Shown here one piece after another: positions 8,191 to 15,859 of a stretch of DNA of 32,583 nt. Within the stretch, counting starts at the first letter, position 1, and every line of letters begins with the position of its first letter. This DNA is from Candidatus Margulisiibacteriota bacterium (GTDB lineage Bacteria > Margulisbacteria > Termititenacia > Termititenacales > Termititenacaceae). Location: contig JAISQA010000029.1 in the NCBI GenBank assembly GCA_031274525.1, positions 1 through 32,583 on the forward strand. Direction: 5' to 3'. The notes under the pieces are model-generated. The model had not been told where the DNA came from. It saw only the letters and a list, made by a program, of their open reading frames with translations, and searched no databases. Made by a program: the position numbers and the translations under genes.

Positions 8191-9186
8191 CTAATACTCC
8201 GGCTTCAGCGCTCTGGACATCAGGTCCTGTACCGCCGCGGGGACGGGCTTGTTTTCGTACAGTATGGCGTACATTTGCGCGGTGATGGGCATTGGCGTGC
8301 CGGTTTTTTGCGCCAGCGCATGGGCCAGTTTGGTGGTCGGCACGCCCTCGGCTACGGCCGGCATGTTTCCTAATATGTCCGCCAGCGTCCGGCCTTTGGC
8401 CAGCTCCACACCGACGGAGTGATTGCGGCTCAAGCTGCTGGAGCAGGTGGTGATCAGGTCGCCCATGCCGGTCAGACCAAAAATAGTCTCCGCTCTGCCG
8501 CCGAGCGTGACAGCCAGCCGGGCGATCTCAACCATGCCGCGCACCAGCAGGGCGGCTTTGGCGTTGTTGCCCAGACCCAGCCCGTCGGCTATGCCGGCGG
8601 CAATGGCGATAATGTTCTTTACCGTGCCGCCGATCTCCACGCCGATCACATCGTCATTGGTGTACACGCGGAAATAATGATTGTTGAACAGCTTTTGTAT
8701 GGCCTCCGCGGTTGCTTTGGTCCCGGAGGCAATGACCGCAGCGGATACTTTTTGTTCGGCTATCTCGCGGGAAATATTCGGCCCGGACAGCACGGCGATA
8801 TTCTGCCGCTGTGCCGGCAGGGTCTCGCCGAGGACTTCGGACATTCTCCTGCCGGTGGTTTCGTCCAGACCTTTGGTCGCAGAGAGCAGCAGGCAGTCCC
8901 GCGCGAGATACTGTTTGAGCTGAACCGCTGTCTGGCGGAAATACTGCGACGCCGTGACGATAACGGCGAGCCGCGCTCCGTCCAGCGCGGTGGACAGCGT
9001 GGTGGTGCCGCGGATATTTTGCGGCAGAGCGATACCGGCGAGCAGCTTCTTATTTTCCCGCGCGTTGATCTGCGCTGCTATTGCGGTATCATGGCACCAG
9101 ACGCAGACCTCGTGGCCGTTCTCCGCCAGGATTTTGGCCAGAGTGGTGCCCCAGGCGCCGCAGCCGATGACCGCGGTTTTAACCAT
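8191..9186 (-). CDS. gpsA: Glycerol-3-phosphate dehydrogenase [NAD(P)+]
   Basis: A 331-residue cytoplasmic enzyme that reduces dihydroxyacetone phosphate to sn-glycerol-3-phosphate for phospholipid synthesis. The N-terminal Rossmann motif 'VIGCGAWGTTLAKILAENGHEV', 'SGPNISREIAEQ..AAV' and the C-terminal 'GGTVKNIIAIAAGIADGLGLGNNAKAALLVRG' with the catalytic lysine are all present, as is 'GLTGMGDLITTCSSSLSRN'. Length is normal. It overlaps plsY by eight bases, so the pair plsY-gpsA supplies glycerol-3-phosphate and acylates it, a common operon. Confidence 0.97.
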   Translation of the reverse strand: MVKTAVIGCGAWGTTLAKILAENGHEVCVWCHDTAIAAQINARENKKLLAGIALPQNIRGTTTLSTALDGARLAVIVTASQYFRQTAVQLKQYLARDCLLLSATKGLDETTGRRMSEVLGETLPAQRQNIAVLSGPNISREIAEQKVSAAVIASGTKATAEAIQKLFNNHYFRVYTNDDVIGVEIGGTVKNIIAIAAGIADGLGLGNNAKAALLVRGMVEIARLAVTLGGRAETIFGLTGMGDLITTCSSSLSRNHSVGVELAKGRTLADILGNMPAVAEGVPTTKLAHALAQKTGTPMPITAQMYAILYENKPVPAAVQDLMSRALKPEY

Positions 9187-9793
9187 TTTTTCTGGCGGTT
9201 ATTTTTGTCTCGGTACCGGCGAGCAGCCGCTGGATATTCGGTAGATGTTTGAACCAGACAAAAGCCACCGCGGCCGTGGCCAGCAGCTGATACGCCAGCG
9301 GGTGGGGGATGATCCAGAATAAAATCACCGCGGCCAGACCTGCGCCCAGGCTGGCGGCAGACTGATAACCGCTAAGCTGCCGGATCAGCAGCGTAATCAG
9401 GCCGGCGATTATAAATATGCGCCAGTCCAGAACTAACGCCACGCCCAGACCGGTGGCCGCCGCTTTGCCGCCGCGGAATTTAATGAATATAGAGGCGGCG
9501 TGTCCCAGCATGGCCAGCAGGCCGCAGAGCACGATCAGCCAGGAATTATGCGGAGCGGCGTCCGGCGGAAAGACCAGCAGGCCGAGATAGGCGGCCAGAG
9601 CGCCTTTCAGCACGTCCAGCGTGAAAACCGCCAGCCCCCAGGCCTTGCCGCAGGCGCGAATGACATTGGTCGCGCCGGTGGAGCCGGAGCCGACCTTGAA
9701 TATATCCACGCCGCAAATCCTGGCCGCGATAACTCCGAACGGCAGCGCTCCCAGAAGATACGCCAGTAAAAATACCGGATATTTATACTGCAT
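9179..9793 (-). CDS. plsY: Acyl-phosphate:glycerol-3-phosphate acyltransferase
   Basis: A 204-residue polytopic inner-membrane enzyme that transfers an acyl group from acyl-phosphate to glycerol-3-phosphate to give lysophosphatidate. The three PlsY signatures are visible: 'GSGSTGATNVIRACG', 'KFRGGKAAATGLGVAL' and the late 'WFKHLPNIQRLLAGTETKI'. About five hydrophobic segments span the protein. The start ATG at 9793 is preceded by a minus-strand TAGAAT (9807-9802) eight bases away and no Shine-Dalgarno. It is the first gene of the pair with gpsA. Confidence 0.96.
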   Translation of the reverse strand: MQYKYPVFLLAYLLGALPFGVIAARICGVDIFKVGSGSTGATNVIRACGKAWGLAVFTLDVLKGALAAYLGLLVFPPDAAPHNSWLIVLCGLLAMLGHAASIFIKFRGGKAAATGLGVALVLDWRIFIIAGLITLLIRQLSGYQSAASLGAGLAAVILFWIIPHPLAYQLLATAAVAFVWFKHLPNIQRLLAGTETKITARKNG

Positions 9794-9847
9794 ACAGGGA
9801 AATTCTAAATGACGAATTGTTTATGCACAACCCCCGCTGCGCTCGGC

Positions 9848-9984
9848 AACCTCTGCAAAAGTAAAATATGTTGAATAAACTTGTTGATAATCTCGATTTT
9901 TGGCGGATTTTATTTGCATACATAAGCTAAATTTTGTTTTGCCAAAAATCGAGATACAAAAAAAGAAAGACATTTGCAGAGGTT
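9848..9984. repeat. Nested inverted repeats in the plsY / transpeptidase gap
   Basis: Outer arms AACCTCTGCAAA (9848-9859) and TTTGCAGAGGTT (9973-9984) are a perfect 12-base inverted repeat. Inside them ATCTCGATTTTTGGC (9890-9904) and GCCAAAAATCGAGAT (9941-9955) form a perfect 15-base inverted repeat around a 36-base AT-rich centre. Just outside, GCTCGGCA occurs on both sides in the same orientation. No convincing gene lies here; the minus ORF 9821-10048 is not supported. It could be a MITE-like element, a structured RNA or a regulatory cruciform. Confidence 0.75.
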
Positions 9985-10009
9985 TCGCTCGGCAGCCGAA
10001 TGGTCTAAA

Positions 10010-10038
10010 TTGGACTTTTGCCGGGGTTTCGTTATACT
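10010..10038 (+). promoter_or_regulatory. Promoter of the L,D-transpeptidase gene
   Basis: A weak TTGGAC and TATACT (10033-10038) are separated by 17 bases. The -10 ends eight bases before the ATG, predicting a transcript with almost no leader. Confidence 0.45.
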
Positions 10039-10046
10039 TGTTTTCC

Positions 10047-10532
10047 ATGAAAAAATATCTGTTTTTAATTTTACTGCTGTCCCTGACCTGCGCTTTTGAC
10101 TTTGCCGATTTGTATTACCGGCAGCGGATAGCGGGCAATATAATAGTGGTGCACAAAAAACAAAAATATCTGCGGCTGTATAAAGACGGCGCGGTGCATC
10201 AATACCCGATAGCCACCGGCAAAAATACCGGCGACAAACAGGCGGTCGGCGATCTGCGCACGCCGGAAGGTGTGTTCAAAATTATTTCTGTGGAGCCGTC
10301 CGCACACTGGGCTTTTGATTTTGACGACGGGCGGGGGCCGATCACCGGCGCTTACGGCCCGTGGTTCCTGCGCTTCGACGGCCCGTGGGCAGGCATCGGC
10401 CTGCACGGCACACACGACGAGTCCACTATCGGTCTGGATGACACACACGGCTGTATCCGCCTGCGCAATGCCGATTTGCGGGAGCTGAAAGACAGAATAA
10501 CCTTGAATTATCCGGTGGTGGTTTTGCCCTGA
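10047..10532 (+). CDS. L,D-transpeptidase (YkuD family), exported
   Basis: A 161-residue protein with a signal sequence or membrane anchor at the N-terminus (MKKYLFLILLLSLTCAFDFA) followed by a YkuD catalytic domain. The domain opens with 'NIIVVHKKQKYLRLYKDGAV', includes 'LRTPEGVFKI', and carries the catalytic signature with His in 'GLHGTHDESTIG' and Cys136 in 'DTHGCIRLRN'. It acts in the periplasm on peptidoglycan stem peptides, making 3-3 crosslinks or attaching proteins. The ORF track's start at 9900 runs back through the inverted repeats; the ATG at 10047 with the signal peptide is right. Confidence 0.92.
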   Translation: MKKYLFLILLLSLTCAFDFADLYYRQRIAGNIIVVHKKQKYLRLYKDGAVHQYPIATGKNTGDKQAVGDLRTPEGVFKIISVEPSAHWAFDFDDGRGPITGAYGPWFLRFDGPWAGIGLHGTHDESTIGLDDTHGCIRLRNADLRELKDRITLNYPVVVLP

Positions 10533-10572
10533 ATTTTTTGCAATTTTTTGGCGGGCCTTACGATGAGTGATT

Positions 10573-10860
10573 ATGCTGTACCGTAAAGTTATCAATTTTG
10601 GCGACCTGTGCAGGATCACGGATAACCACGGTTTGCGGCGTGATTCTATCACAATGCGGCTGCGCGACGGTACGATGGCGGAAATCAAGATCCATTATGA
10701 AGCGCCCAGAGTTGTCAGCCTTGAGGAAGATGTCCTGATCCTGATCCCGAACGGCCATACGGCCAGAATAGAAACTATAGAATTTTATGACCGCGGAATA
10801 GCCAAACCCAGGCTTATCTGGCTGACCGGCCAGCCGCGCGTAGCAATCTCCCCGCTTTAA
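10573..10860 (+). CDS. Small hypothetical protein
   Basis: A 95-residue protein starting MLYRKVINFGDLCRITDN from the ATG at 10573; the ORF track's GTG at 10567 is two codons upstream. Predicted mostly beta strand with alternating charged and hydrophobic residues; no Cys motif, signal or membrane helix. I do not recognise it. It lies 40 bases after the transpeptidase gene in the same direction and ends two bases before the fumarase -10 box. A weak TACGAT box eight bases before the ATG hints at its own leaderless transcript. No long ORF competes on the other strand. Confidence 0.55.
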   Translation: MLYRKVINFGDLCRITDNHGLRRDSITMRLRDGTMAEIKIHYEAPRVVSLEEDVLILIPNGHTARIETIEFYDRGIAKPRLIWLTGQPRVAISPL

Positions 10861-10862
10861 GG

Positions 10863-10868
10863 TATAAT
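10863..10868 (+). promoter_or_regulatory. -10 box of the fumarase beta gene, leaderless arrangement
   Basis: A perfect TATAAT immediately after the stop of the previous gene ends seven bases before the ATG at 10876. No Shine-Dalgarno is present. Confidence 0.55.
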
Positions 10869-10875
10869 TTCGCGT

Positions 10876-11406
10876 ATGACTTATAGAATCATTTTGCCGC
10901 TCCTCAAAGAGGATATGGTTAAATTCCGGGCCGGGGAGGAACTTTTATTGAACGGGATTATTTATACCGCCCGCGACGCGGCGCATAAAAAACTGCATGA
11001 ACTGCTGCTGGCGGGTAAACCGCTGCCTTTCAAACTGCCGGGCCAGATAATTTATTATACCGGGCCGTCTCCCGCGCCGCCCGGCCGGCCTATCGGCTCG
11101 GCAGGGCCGACCACCAGCGACCGCATGGATCCTTTTACGCCGGAACTGCTGGCTCTGGGCCTCAGCGCGGTTATCGGTAAAGGGCCGCGCTCCGCGGAGG
11201 TGCGGCAGGCCCTGCGCCAGAATCAGGCACTGTATCTCGGTGCGCTCGGCGGCGCGGGGGCGCTGCTGGCGCAGGCAGTGACCGCCGCGGAAGTGATCGC
11301 TTTCCCGGAGCTGGGGACGGAGGCCATACGCCGCCTGACTGTCCGGGATTTTCCGGTGACTGTGCTTTATGATTTGCACGGCGGTGATCTCTACGCCAGC
11401 CGCTAA
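10876..11406 (+). CDS. Class I fumarate hydratase / tartrate dehydratase beta subunit
   Basis: A 176-residue protein matching the C-terminal (beta) half of Fe-S dependent class I fumarases and L-tartrate dehydratases, which interconvert fumarate and malate. Diagnostic segments are 'LLNGIIYTARDAAHKKL', 'IYYTGPSPAPPGRPIGSAGPTTSDRMD', 'LGLSAVIGKG' and 'AVTAAEVIAFPELGTEAI'. In split enzymes the alpha subunit carries the [4Fe-4S] cluster cysteines and usually lies directly upstream; here the upstream gene is unrelated, so alpha must be elsewhere. Substrate (fumarate or tartrate) cannot be decided from beta alone. The next gene overlaps its end. Confidence 0.88.
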   Translation: MTYRIILPLLKEDMVKFRAGEELLLNGIIYTARDAAHKKLHELLLAGKPLPFKLPGQIIYYTGPSPAPPGRPIGSAGPTTSDRMDPFTPELLALGLSAVIGKGPRSAEVRQALRQNQALYLGALGGAGALLAQAVTAAEVIAFPELGTEAIRRLTVRDFPVTVLYDLHGGDLYASR

Positions 11407-12133
11407 GCTGCCGCTGATCTTTATCCCCGGCTGGAATATCCGGGCGGAAATATTCAGGCCTTTTGCCGCATACTTTTCCGCATACAAATTGTATTATTTT
11501 ACGCCGCCCCGGAGCGCGGAGGGCGACGCTTACGCGCAGGCTGTTGCGGCGCTCGGAGCGTATATAAAAGAACAGGCCATAACCCGGCCGTTATTGCTGG
11601 GCTGGTCTATGGGCGGACAGCTGGCCCTGCTGGCGGCGCGGACTTTTCCGGTGGCGGCGGTGGTGCTGGTCAGCTCCGCGGCGGTGTTTTCGCGGCGGGC
11701 GGCGGAGAAAAAAAGTTTTGCCGCGGCCTGCGCGCGGGATTTTCCCCGGGCGGTCAGCCATTTTCAGAGCTTAATGGGCGGAGATCCGGCGCTGCTGCAA
11801 AAATATTTTATTCAGGATCAGGCCAGCGCTCTGAATTATCTGCGGAGCCTGCACGAGTCCGACCTCTCGGACACCGCGCGGCAGGGCGCCTATACGCTGG
11901 GTATTGTCCACGCGCGGGGCGATAAGGTCATTCCTTTTGGCGCGGCGGCGGAGCTGCGCCGTCTGCGGCCGGACGCGAAGCTGCTGGCGCTGGACGGCAA
12001 TTTTCATTTTCCGTTTGCGGCCTGCTGTGATAAAATAATTTGCCTGCTTGAGCGGGTTGTGAGAGGCTGGTGTGATGAAAAAATACAAATTAAAAGATGT
12101 AGCCGAACCCAATCTGTACGAAAGTTATTTTGA
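11369..12133 (+). CDS. Alpha/beta hydrolase, BioH-like
   Basis: About 250 residues with an alpha/beta hydrolase fold: oxyanion-hole region 'LIFIPGWNI', nucleophile elbow GWSMGG, acidic residue in 'VHARGDKVIPF' and catalytic His in 'GNFHFPF'. The compact cap and size resemble BioH, the pimeloyl-ACP methyl ester esterase that ends the modified fatty-acid stage of biotin synthesis. The partner methyltransferase BioC-like gene lies two genes downstream, which supports but does not prove this role. The start could be ATG 11369 or GTG 11384, both inside the fumarase gene; neither has a strong Shine-Dalgarno. The C-terminal end overlaps the next gene by 59 bases in another frame, so the last residues may be an unconserved tail. 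Confidence 0.8.
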   Translation: MICTAVISTPAAKLPLIFIPGWNIRAEIFRPFAAYFSAYKLYYFTPPRSAEGDAYAQAVAALGAYIKEQAITRPLLLGWSMGGQLALLAARTFPVAAVVLVSSAAVFSRRAAEKKSFAAACARDFPRAVSHFQSLMGGDPALLQKYFIQDQASALNYLRSLHESDLSDTARQGAYTLGIVHARGDKVIPFGAAAELRRLRPDAKLLALDGNFHFPFAACCDKIICLLERVVRGWCDEKIQIKRCSRTQSVRKLF

Positions 12134-13841
12134 TTACAGCAAAGTTCCGGTGATCGAGTTTGAAGAGACCATCGTGCCGCGGGTTAAGCCGCAGGAATTC
12201 TGGATCACGGACACTACTTTTCGCGACGGCCAGCAGTCCCGCCCGCCTTATGAAGTGGAACAGATTGTGCAGCTGTTCAAATTCTTAAATAAATTAAGCG
12301 GCCCGCAGGGCGTGATCCGCCAGTCCGAGTTTTTTCTCTACACGGACAAAGATAAAAAAGCCGTGGAGAAATGTCTGGAGCTGGGTTTTAAGTTTCCCGA
12401 GATCACCGGCTGGATCCGCGCGGCCAAAGATGATTTCAAGCTGGTCAAAGCGATGGGTTTAAAAGAGACCGGCATTCTGACTTCGTCCTCGGATTATCAT
12501 ATTTATCTGAAGCTGAAAAAGACCCGCCAGCAGGTCATGACTGATTATCTGGCGGTGGTTGACGCCGCGCTGGAAGCGGGCGTGCGGCCGCGCTGTCATT
12601 TTGAAGACATTACCCGCGCTGATTTTGAGGGCTTTGTGTTGCCTTTTGCGCAGGCGCTGATGGAGCGTTCCCGGCAGGCCAAAATCCCGATCAAGATCCG
12701 CGCCTGCGACACTCTGGGCTTGGGCCTGCCTTATGTCAATGCCAAACTGCCCAGAGCGGTGCCCAAGATCTTTCATGCTCTGCACCGGGAAGCGGGCGTG
12801 CCCTCCGAGCTGCTGGAATGGCACGGCCACAATGATTTTCATAAAGTATTGATCAACGCCACGACATCCTGGCTGTACGGCTGCGCTTCGGTCAACGGCA
12901 CGCTGCTGGGCTGGGGCGAGCGCACCGGCAACGCGCCGCTGGAAGCCCTGCTGATGGACTATATCGCTATGCACGGCGGCGACCCCTGCGGCATAGACAC
13001 GACCATTATCACGGATGTGGCGCGTTACTATCACGATGATCTGGGTGATCCGATCTCGCCCAATCAGCCTTTTGTCGGGCGGGATTTCAATACGACCAGA
13101 GCGGGCATCCACGCGGATGGCGCGACCAAGAGCGAGCGCATTTACAACATTTTTGACACTGGCAAGCTGCTCAACCGTCCGATGTCCGTGGCGATCACGG
13201 ACAAATCCGGCGCGGCCGGCATTGCTTTCTGGCTGAATGATTATTTTCGTCTGCCGGAAGAGCGCAAGATCGACAAAAACGATCCGCGCCTGCAAAAAGT
13301 TTACAAATGGGTGATGGCGCAGTATGCCAAAAACCGCGTCTCGACTATCTCCGAAGCGGAGCTGATCGATCAGGCCAAAAAACATCTGCCGAGCCTGTTC
13401 CATTCTGATCTGGAGGGCTTGAAGAAAAAAGGCAGTCGGCTGGCCATCGCGGTCATCGACAATCTGCTCAATAATTACCGCACCGAGCTTTTGACTATGG
13501 ACGCAGCGGTGATCGAGCCGATCCTGCAGGAATTTACGGCCAACGAGGCTTGTGTCAAGCTGATGTATGTGGTGGATCCGCAGGGCCACAAGATCACGCG
13601 CAATATCACCCAGCCGGAAGACGAAAAAAAATACAGCGCGCTGGGCGGCGAGTTTGCCGACCGCCGCTGGTTTAAGGACGCGGTGGAGACCAAAAAAGCG
13701 CGGGTCTCCGATTTCTATGTTTCCAAATTTATCGGCGAGCTGTGCATTACCGTGTCCAAGCCGCTGATCAATAAAGCCGGTGAGATCAGCGGCGTGCTGG
13801 GCATCGATATTAATTTTAACAATTTGATCAAATTGGACTGA
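12075..13841 (+). CDS. Citrate/homocitrate synthase-like (HMGL/DRE-TIM) enzyme fused to a C-terminal Cache-like domain
   Basis: A 588-residue protein. Residues 1 to about 465 are a pyruvate-carboxyltransferase (HMGL-like) TIM barrel of the group often called Re-citrate synthase-like: metal-site motif 'WITDTTFRDGQQS', 'HFEDITRADFEGF', 'EWHGHNDFHK', 'GTLLGWGERTGNAPLE' and 'TRAGIHADG'. Such enzymes condense an acyl-CoA with a 2-oxoacid; citrate from oxaloacetate and acetyl-CoA is the best guess. The family normally stops near 460 residues. Here about 120 more follow, with 'LMYVVDPQGHKITRNI', 'ADRRWFKDAVE' and 'TVSKPLINKAGEISGVLGIDI', the pattern of a Cache/PDC sensor domain usually found outside the cell. 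No membrane helix separates them. ATG 12075 is preferred, with GAGAGG eight bases upstream. High confidence in both parts, substrate inferred. Confidence 0.88.
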   Translation: MKKYKLKDVAEPNLYESYFDYSKVPVIEFEETIVPRVKPQEFWITDTTFRDGQQSRPPYEVEQIVQLFKFLNKLSGPQGVIRQSEFFLYTDKDKKAVEKCLELGFKFPEITGWIRAAKDDFKLVKAMGLKETGILTSSSDYHIYLKLKKTRQQVMTDYLAVVDAALEAGVRPRCHFEDITRADFEGFVLPFAQALMERSRQAKIPIKIRACDTLGLGLPYVNAKLPRAVPKIFHALHREAGVPSELLEWHGHNDFHKVLINATTSWLYGCASVNGTLLGWGERTGNAPLEALLMDYIAMHGGDPCGIDTTIITDVARYYHDDLGDPISPNQPFVGRDFNTTRAGIHADGATKSERIYNIFDTGKLLNRPMSVAITDKSGAAGIAFWLNDYFRLPEERKIDKNDPRLQKVYKWVMAQYAKNRVSTISEAELIDQAKKHLPSLFHSDLEGLKKKGSRLAIAVIDNLLNNYRTELLTMDAAVIEPILQEFTANEACVKLMYVVDPQGHKITRNITQPEDEKKYSALGGEFADRRWFKDAVETKKARVSDFYVSKFIGELCITVSKPLINKAGEISGVLGIDINFNNLIKLD

Positions 13842-13876
13842 TATGCCGGTTCTGCCCGTATTCAGGTAATTCTGCT

Positions 13877-14659
13877 ATGCCGGACAAGCGGAGAGTGCAG
13901 GCTGCTTTTTCCCGGGCTGCCCCGGATTATGACCGCTGCGCCGTCTGGCAGAGACAAACCGCTGTCCGGCTGCTGACCAGATTAAAAACCGCTCCGGCTA
14001 ATGCGCTGGATCTGGGCTGCGGCACCGGTGTGGTGGCGGGCCTGCTGGCCGCGCGCTGCCCGCATTGCGCTTTGGTCGGACTGGATCTGGCGCCGGGCAT
14101 GATCGCACAGGCGCAGTTAAAATTCTGGCAAAATGCCGATATCGTTTTTCAGGTCGGCGATATGGAGCACATACCCTATCCCGATGAGTCCTTTGAGCTG
14201 ATCGTTTCCAATCTGGCTCTGCAATGGCTGGACGAACCGCGGCGCGTGTTTGCCGAGGTTTTTCGGGCGCTCAAACCCGGCGGTGTTTTTTTATTTTCCA
14301 CGCTGGCGGCGGGCAGTCTGCGTGAGCTGCGGCAGGCTTATGCGCTGGCCGGAGGCACTGCCGGTCTGCATAAATTTCAGCCGGCCGGGGAGCTCCAGCG
14401 CGCGCTGCTGGGACAGGGGTTACTGCCGGAAATTTTTACCGCAGCTCTGGAGGTGCAGTGGTTTGCCGATCTGCGCGCTTTGCTGCGCAGCATGCAGTCT
14501 GTCGGCGCCAAATCCGCCGCGCCTGGCGCTATGACCAAAACCCGGTGGCAAAAACTTCAGCAGGTCTATCCGCGGCAGGACGGCCGATACCCTTTGACTT
14601 ATGAAGTGGTTTTCGCCTCAGCGGAAAAGCTCCCCATGGTGGAAAAAACGGAACTGTAA
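13877..14659 (+). CDS. bioC: BioC-like malonyl-ACP O-methyltransferase
   Basis: A 260-residue class I SAM-dependent methyltransferase. The N-terminal 'VQAAFSRAAPDYDRCAVWQRQTAVRLL' is the BioC signature; SAM motif I is 'ALDLGCGTGVVAGLLAA', followed by 'LVGLDLAPGMI', 'GDMEHIPYPDESFELIVSNLALQWL' and the post-domain 'LKPGGVFLFSTLAAGSLRELRQAY'. BioC methylates malonyl-ACP so that fatty-acid synthase can build pimeloyl-ACP. With the BioH-like hydrolase it could form a pimelate branch of biotin synthesis, although bioF, bioA, bioD and bioB are absent from the window. No clear Shine-Dalgarno before the ATG. Confidence 0.85.
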   Translation: MPDKRRVQAAFSRAAPDYDRCAVWQRQTAVRLLTRLKTAPANALDLGCGTGVVAGLLAARCPHCALVGLDLAPGMIAQAQLKFWQNADIVFQVGDMEHIPYPDESFELIVSNLALQWLDEPRRVFAEVFRALKPGGVFLFSTLAAGSLRELRQAYALAGGTAGLHKFQPAGELQRALLGQGLLPEIFTAALEVQWFADLRALLRSMQSVGAKSAAPGAMTKTRWQKLQQVYPRQDGRYPLTYEVVFASAEKLPMVEKTEL

Positions 14660-14822
14660 GATCAGGAGAGTCCGCGGCGCGCGCGGGTAAAGCTATTTGT
14701 CCGGCCCGGAATAAAATATTTACACCGTTAATTTTTACAGGCTCAAAAAAACGCTAAAACCGGCTAAATCCCAGTCGGCTGCTCAAAAATGCACATAAGC
14801 GCCGGAATAAACCGGAATTTTC

Positions 14823-14838
14823 TGGCATAAAAACTGTA
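14823..14838 (+). promoter_or_regulatory. Weak sigma54-like promoter
   Basis: TGGCA followed eleven bases later by TGTA gives the -24 GG and an approximate -12 element with GT instead of GC. The predicted start lies about 20 bases before the ATG at 14872, downstream of which a strong Shine-Dalgarno fits. No better sigma70 promoter is visible, but the match is imperfect. Confidence 0.25.
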
Positions 14839-14871
14839 TTTTGGGGTTTAGCAAAGTCTCAGGAGGGGTTC

Positions 14872-15744
14872 ATGAGCCAGCTTTCACTGCAAGTAATGGA
14901 TTTTAATAGAATACCCGCGCTTACTTTACCGGGTTTGCCGGACAGAGCGAATATTGCCGGTGAAAATGTTTCTAATGAAGATGCGGCGCAAAATAAATCG
15001 GCGGCCGAACTTTTAAATATTGAGAAGCTGGACATTCCAGCTGAGGCGGCGGATGCTCCTGTGCTAGCCCTGCCCGGTTTTGAAGCGGAGCGGACGTTTG
15101 TGACCGTGGTTAAAGAGGTGCTTACGCGGCAGGAAGATAATGCCCGGGCGGCCAGCGCAGCGTCACTGGAGCAGACATTTGCCGCTTTGGGGCATATCCT
15201 GACCAGACGGATCCCGGTTTTGGCCCGGGAAAAATTTGACTCGATTAGCAGGTTGGCTAAACTGGATAAAGGAGAGCAGGGCGGGTATGTGCTTAAATTT
15301 CGGGACAACAACTATATGCTCGACAGGATAGCCAGAGAATGCCGGAATATCAGCGGGTTTACGGTCGGCGCGCGGCCTTCCTGGTCAGCAACGGCGTTTA
15401 ATGGCCGCGGGGCGGGCGAACTGGAAGTCCGTTTTACAGACTATGGTCTGACACAGCTCTACCATGAGGATTTTTGCGAAAGGATCAAAGAGTATAAAGA
15501 AGATTTGCGCCGGGTGTTTGCCCAAAAGGCCGGCGGCAGCGTGGCCAGAGTGGGCTATTCGCTGGATGATGACGGCCAGAGCCTGCATTTTTATGTGTAT
15601 TTCAAAGACCAGTCCGGCGCGGATAACGCCCGGAATTATCTTAATAACCAGCGTCTGGCCTATTCTCTGGCGCAGGGCGGCGCCGCGCTGCATCTTGCCG
15701 CTCCGGACGCGGATAAATTATTGGGCCGCTCCGCGGCCCGCTAA
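14872..15744 (+). CDS. Hypothetical protein, 290 aa
   Basis: The start is fixed by AGGAGGGG three bases before the ATG. The first 80 residues are acidic, Ala/Leu/Pro-rich and probably disordered; the rest is a mixed alpha/beta region with 'GYVLKFRDNNYMLDRIAREC', 'GELEVRFTDYGLTQLYHEDF' and 'SLHFYVYFKDQSGADNARNYL'. No signal peptide, membrane helix or Cys motif is present. I do not recognise a family. It stands alone between bioC and the oxidation operon. The gap before it (14660-14871) holds only the weak sigma54-like site and short CCGG-containing palindromes. The minus ORFs over it are shadows. Confidence 0.75.
   Translation: MSQLSLQVMDFNRIPALTLPGLPDRANIAGENVSNEDAAQNKSAAELLNIEKLDIPAEAADAPVLALPGFEAERTFVTVVKEVLTRQEDNARAASAASLEQTFAALGHILTRRIPVLAREKFDSISRLAKLDKGEQGGYVLKFRDNNYMLDRIARECRNISGFTVGARPSWSATAFNGRGAGELEVRFTDYGLTQLYHEDFCERIKEYKEDLRRVFAQKAGGSVARVGYSLDDDGQSLHFYVYFKDQSGADNARNYLNNQRLAYSLAQGGAALHLAAPDADKLLGRSAAR
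15723..15739 (+). terminator. GC-rich hairpin at the end of the 290-aa gene
   Basis: GGGCCGC-TCC-GCGGCCC is a perfect seven-base stem with a three-base loop ending three bases before the stop codon. No U-tract follows, so it may act as an mRNA-stabilising or Rho-assisted terminator structure, or may be coincidental. Confidence 0.3.
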
Positions 15745-15820
15745 ATTCCGCAAAAAATAAAAAACCATCGCTTAAATTGAGTGGCATCCGCCGAATTTTG
15801 GCCCGTTCTGAAACTTCCGC

Positions 15821-15850
15821 TTGACAATTAAAGGTTGCGGCCGCTATACT
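15821..15850 (+). promoter_or_regulatory. Sigma70 promoter of the amine/amino-acid oxidation operon
   Basis: A perfect TTGACA (15821-15826), 18-base spacer and TATACT (15845-15850). Transcription should start near 15857, leaving a leader of about 65 bases that contains both operators and a GGAGG Shine-Dalgarno. Confidence 0.75.
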
Positions 15851-15859
15851 TCCTGCCAT

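Noticed and set aside
9821-10048. 75-residue minus-strand ORF
   Set aside because: Runs across the nested inverted repeats and promoter of the transpeptidase gene; no ribosome binding site.
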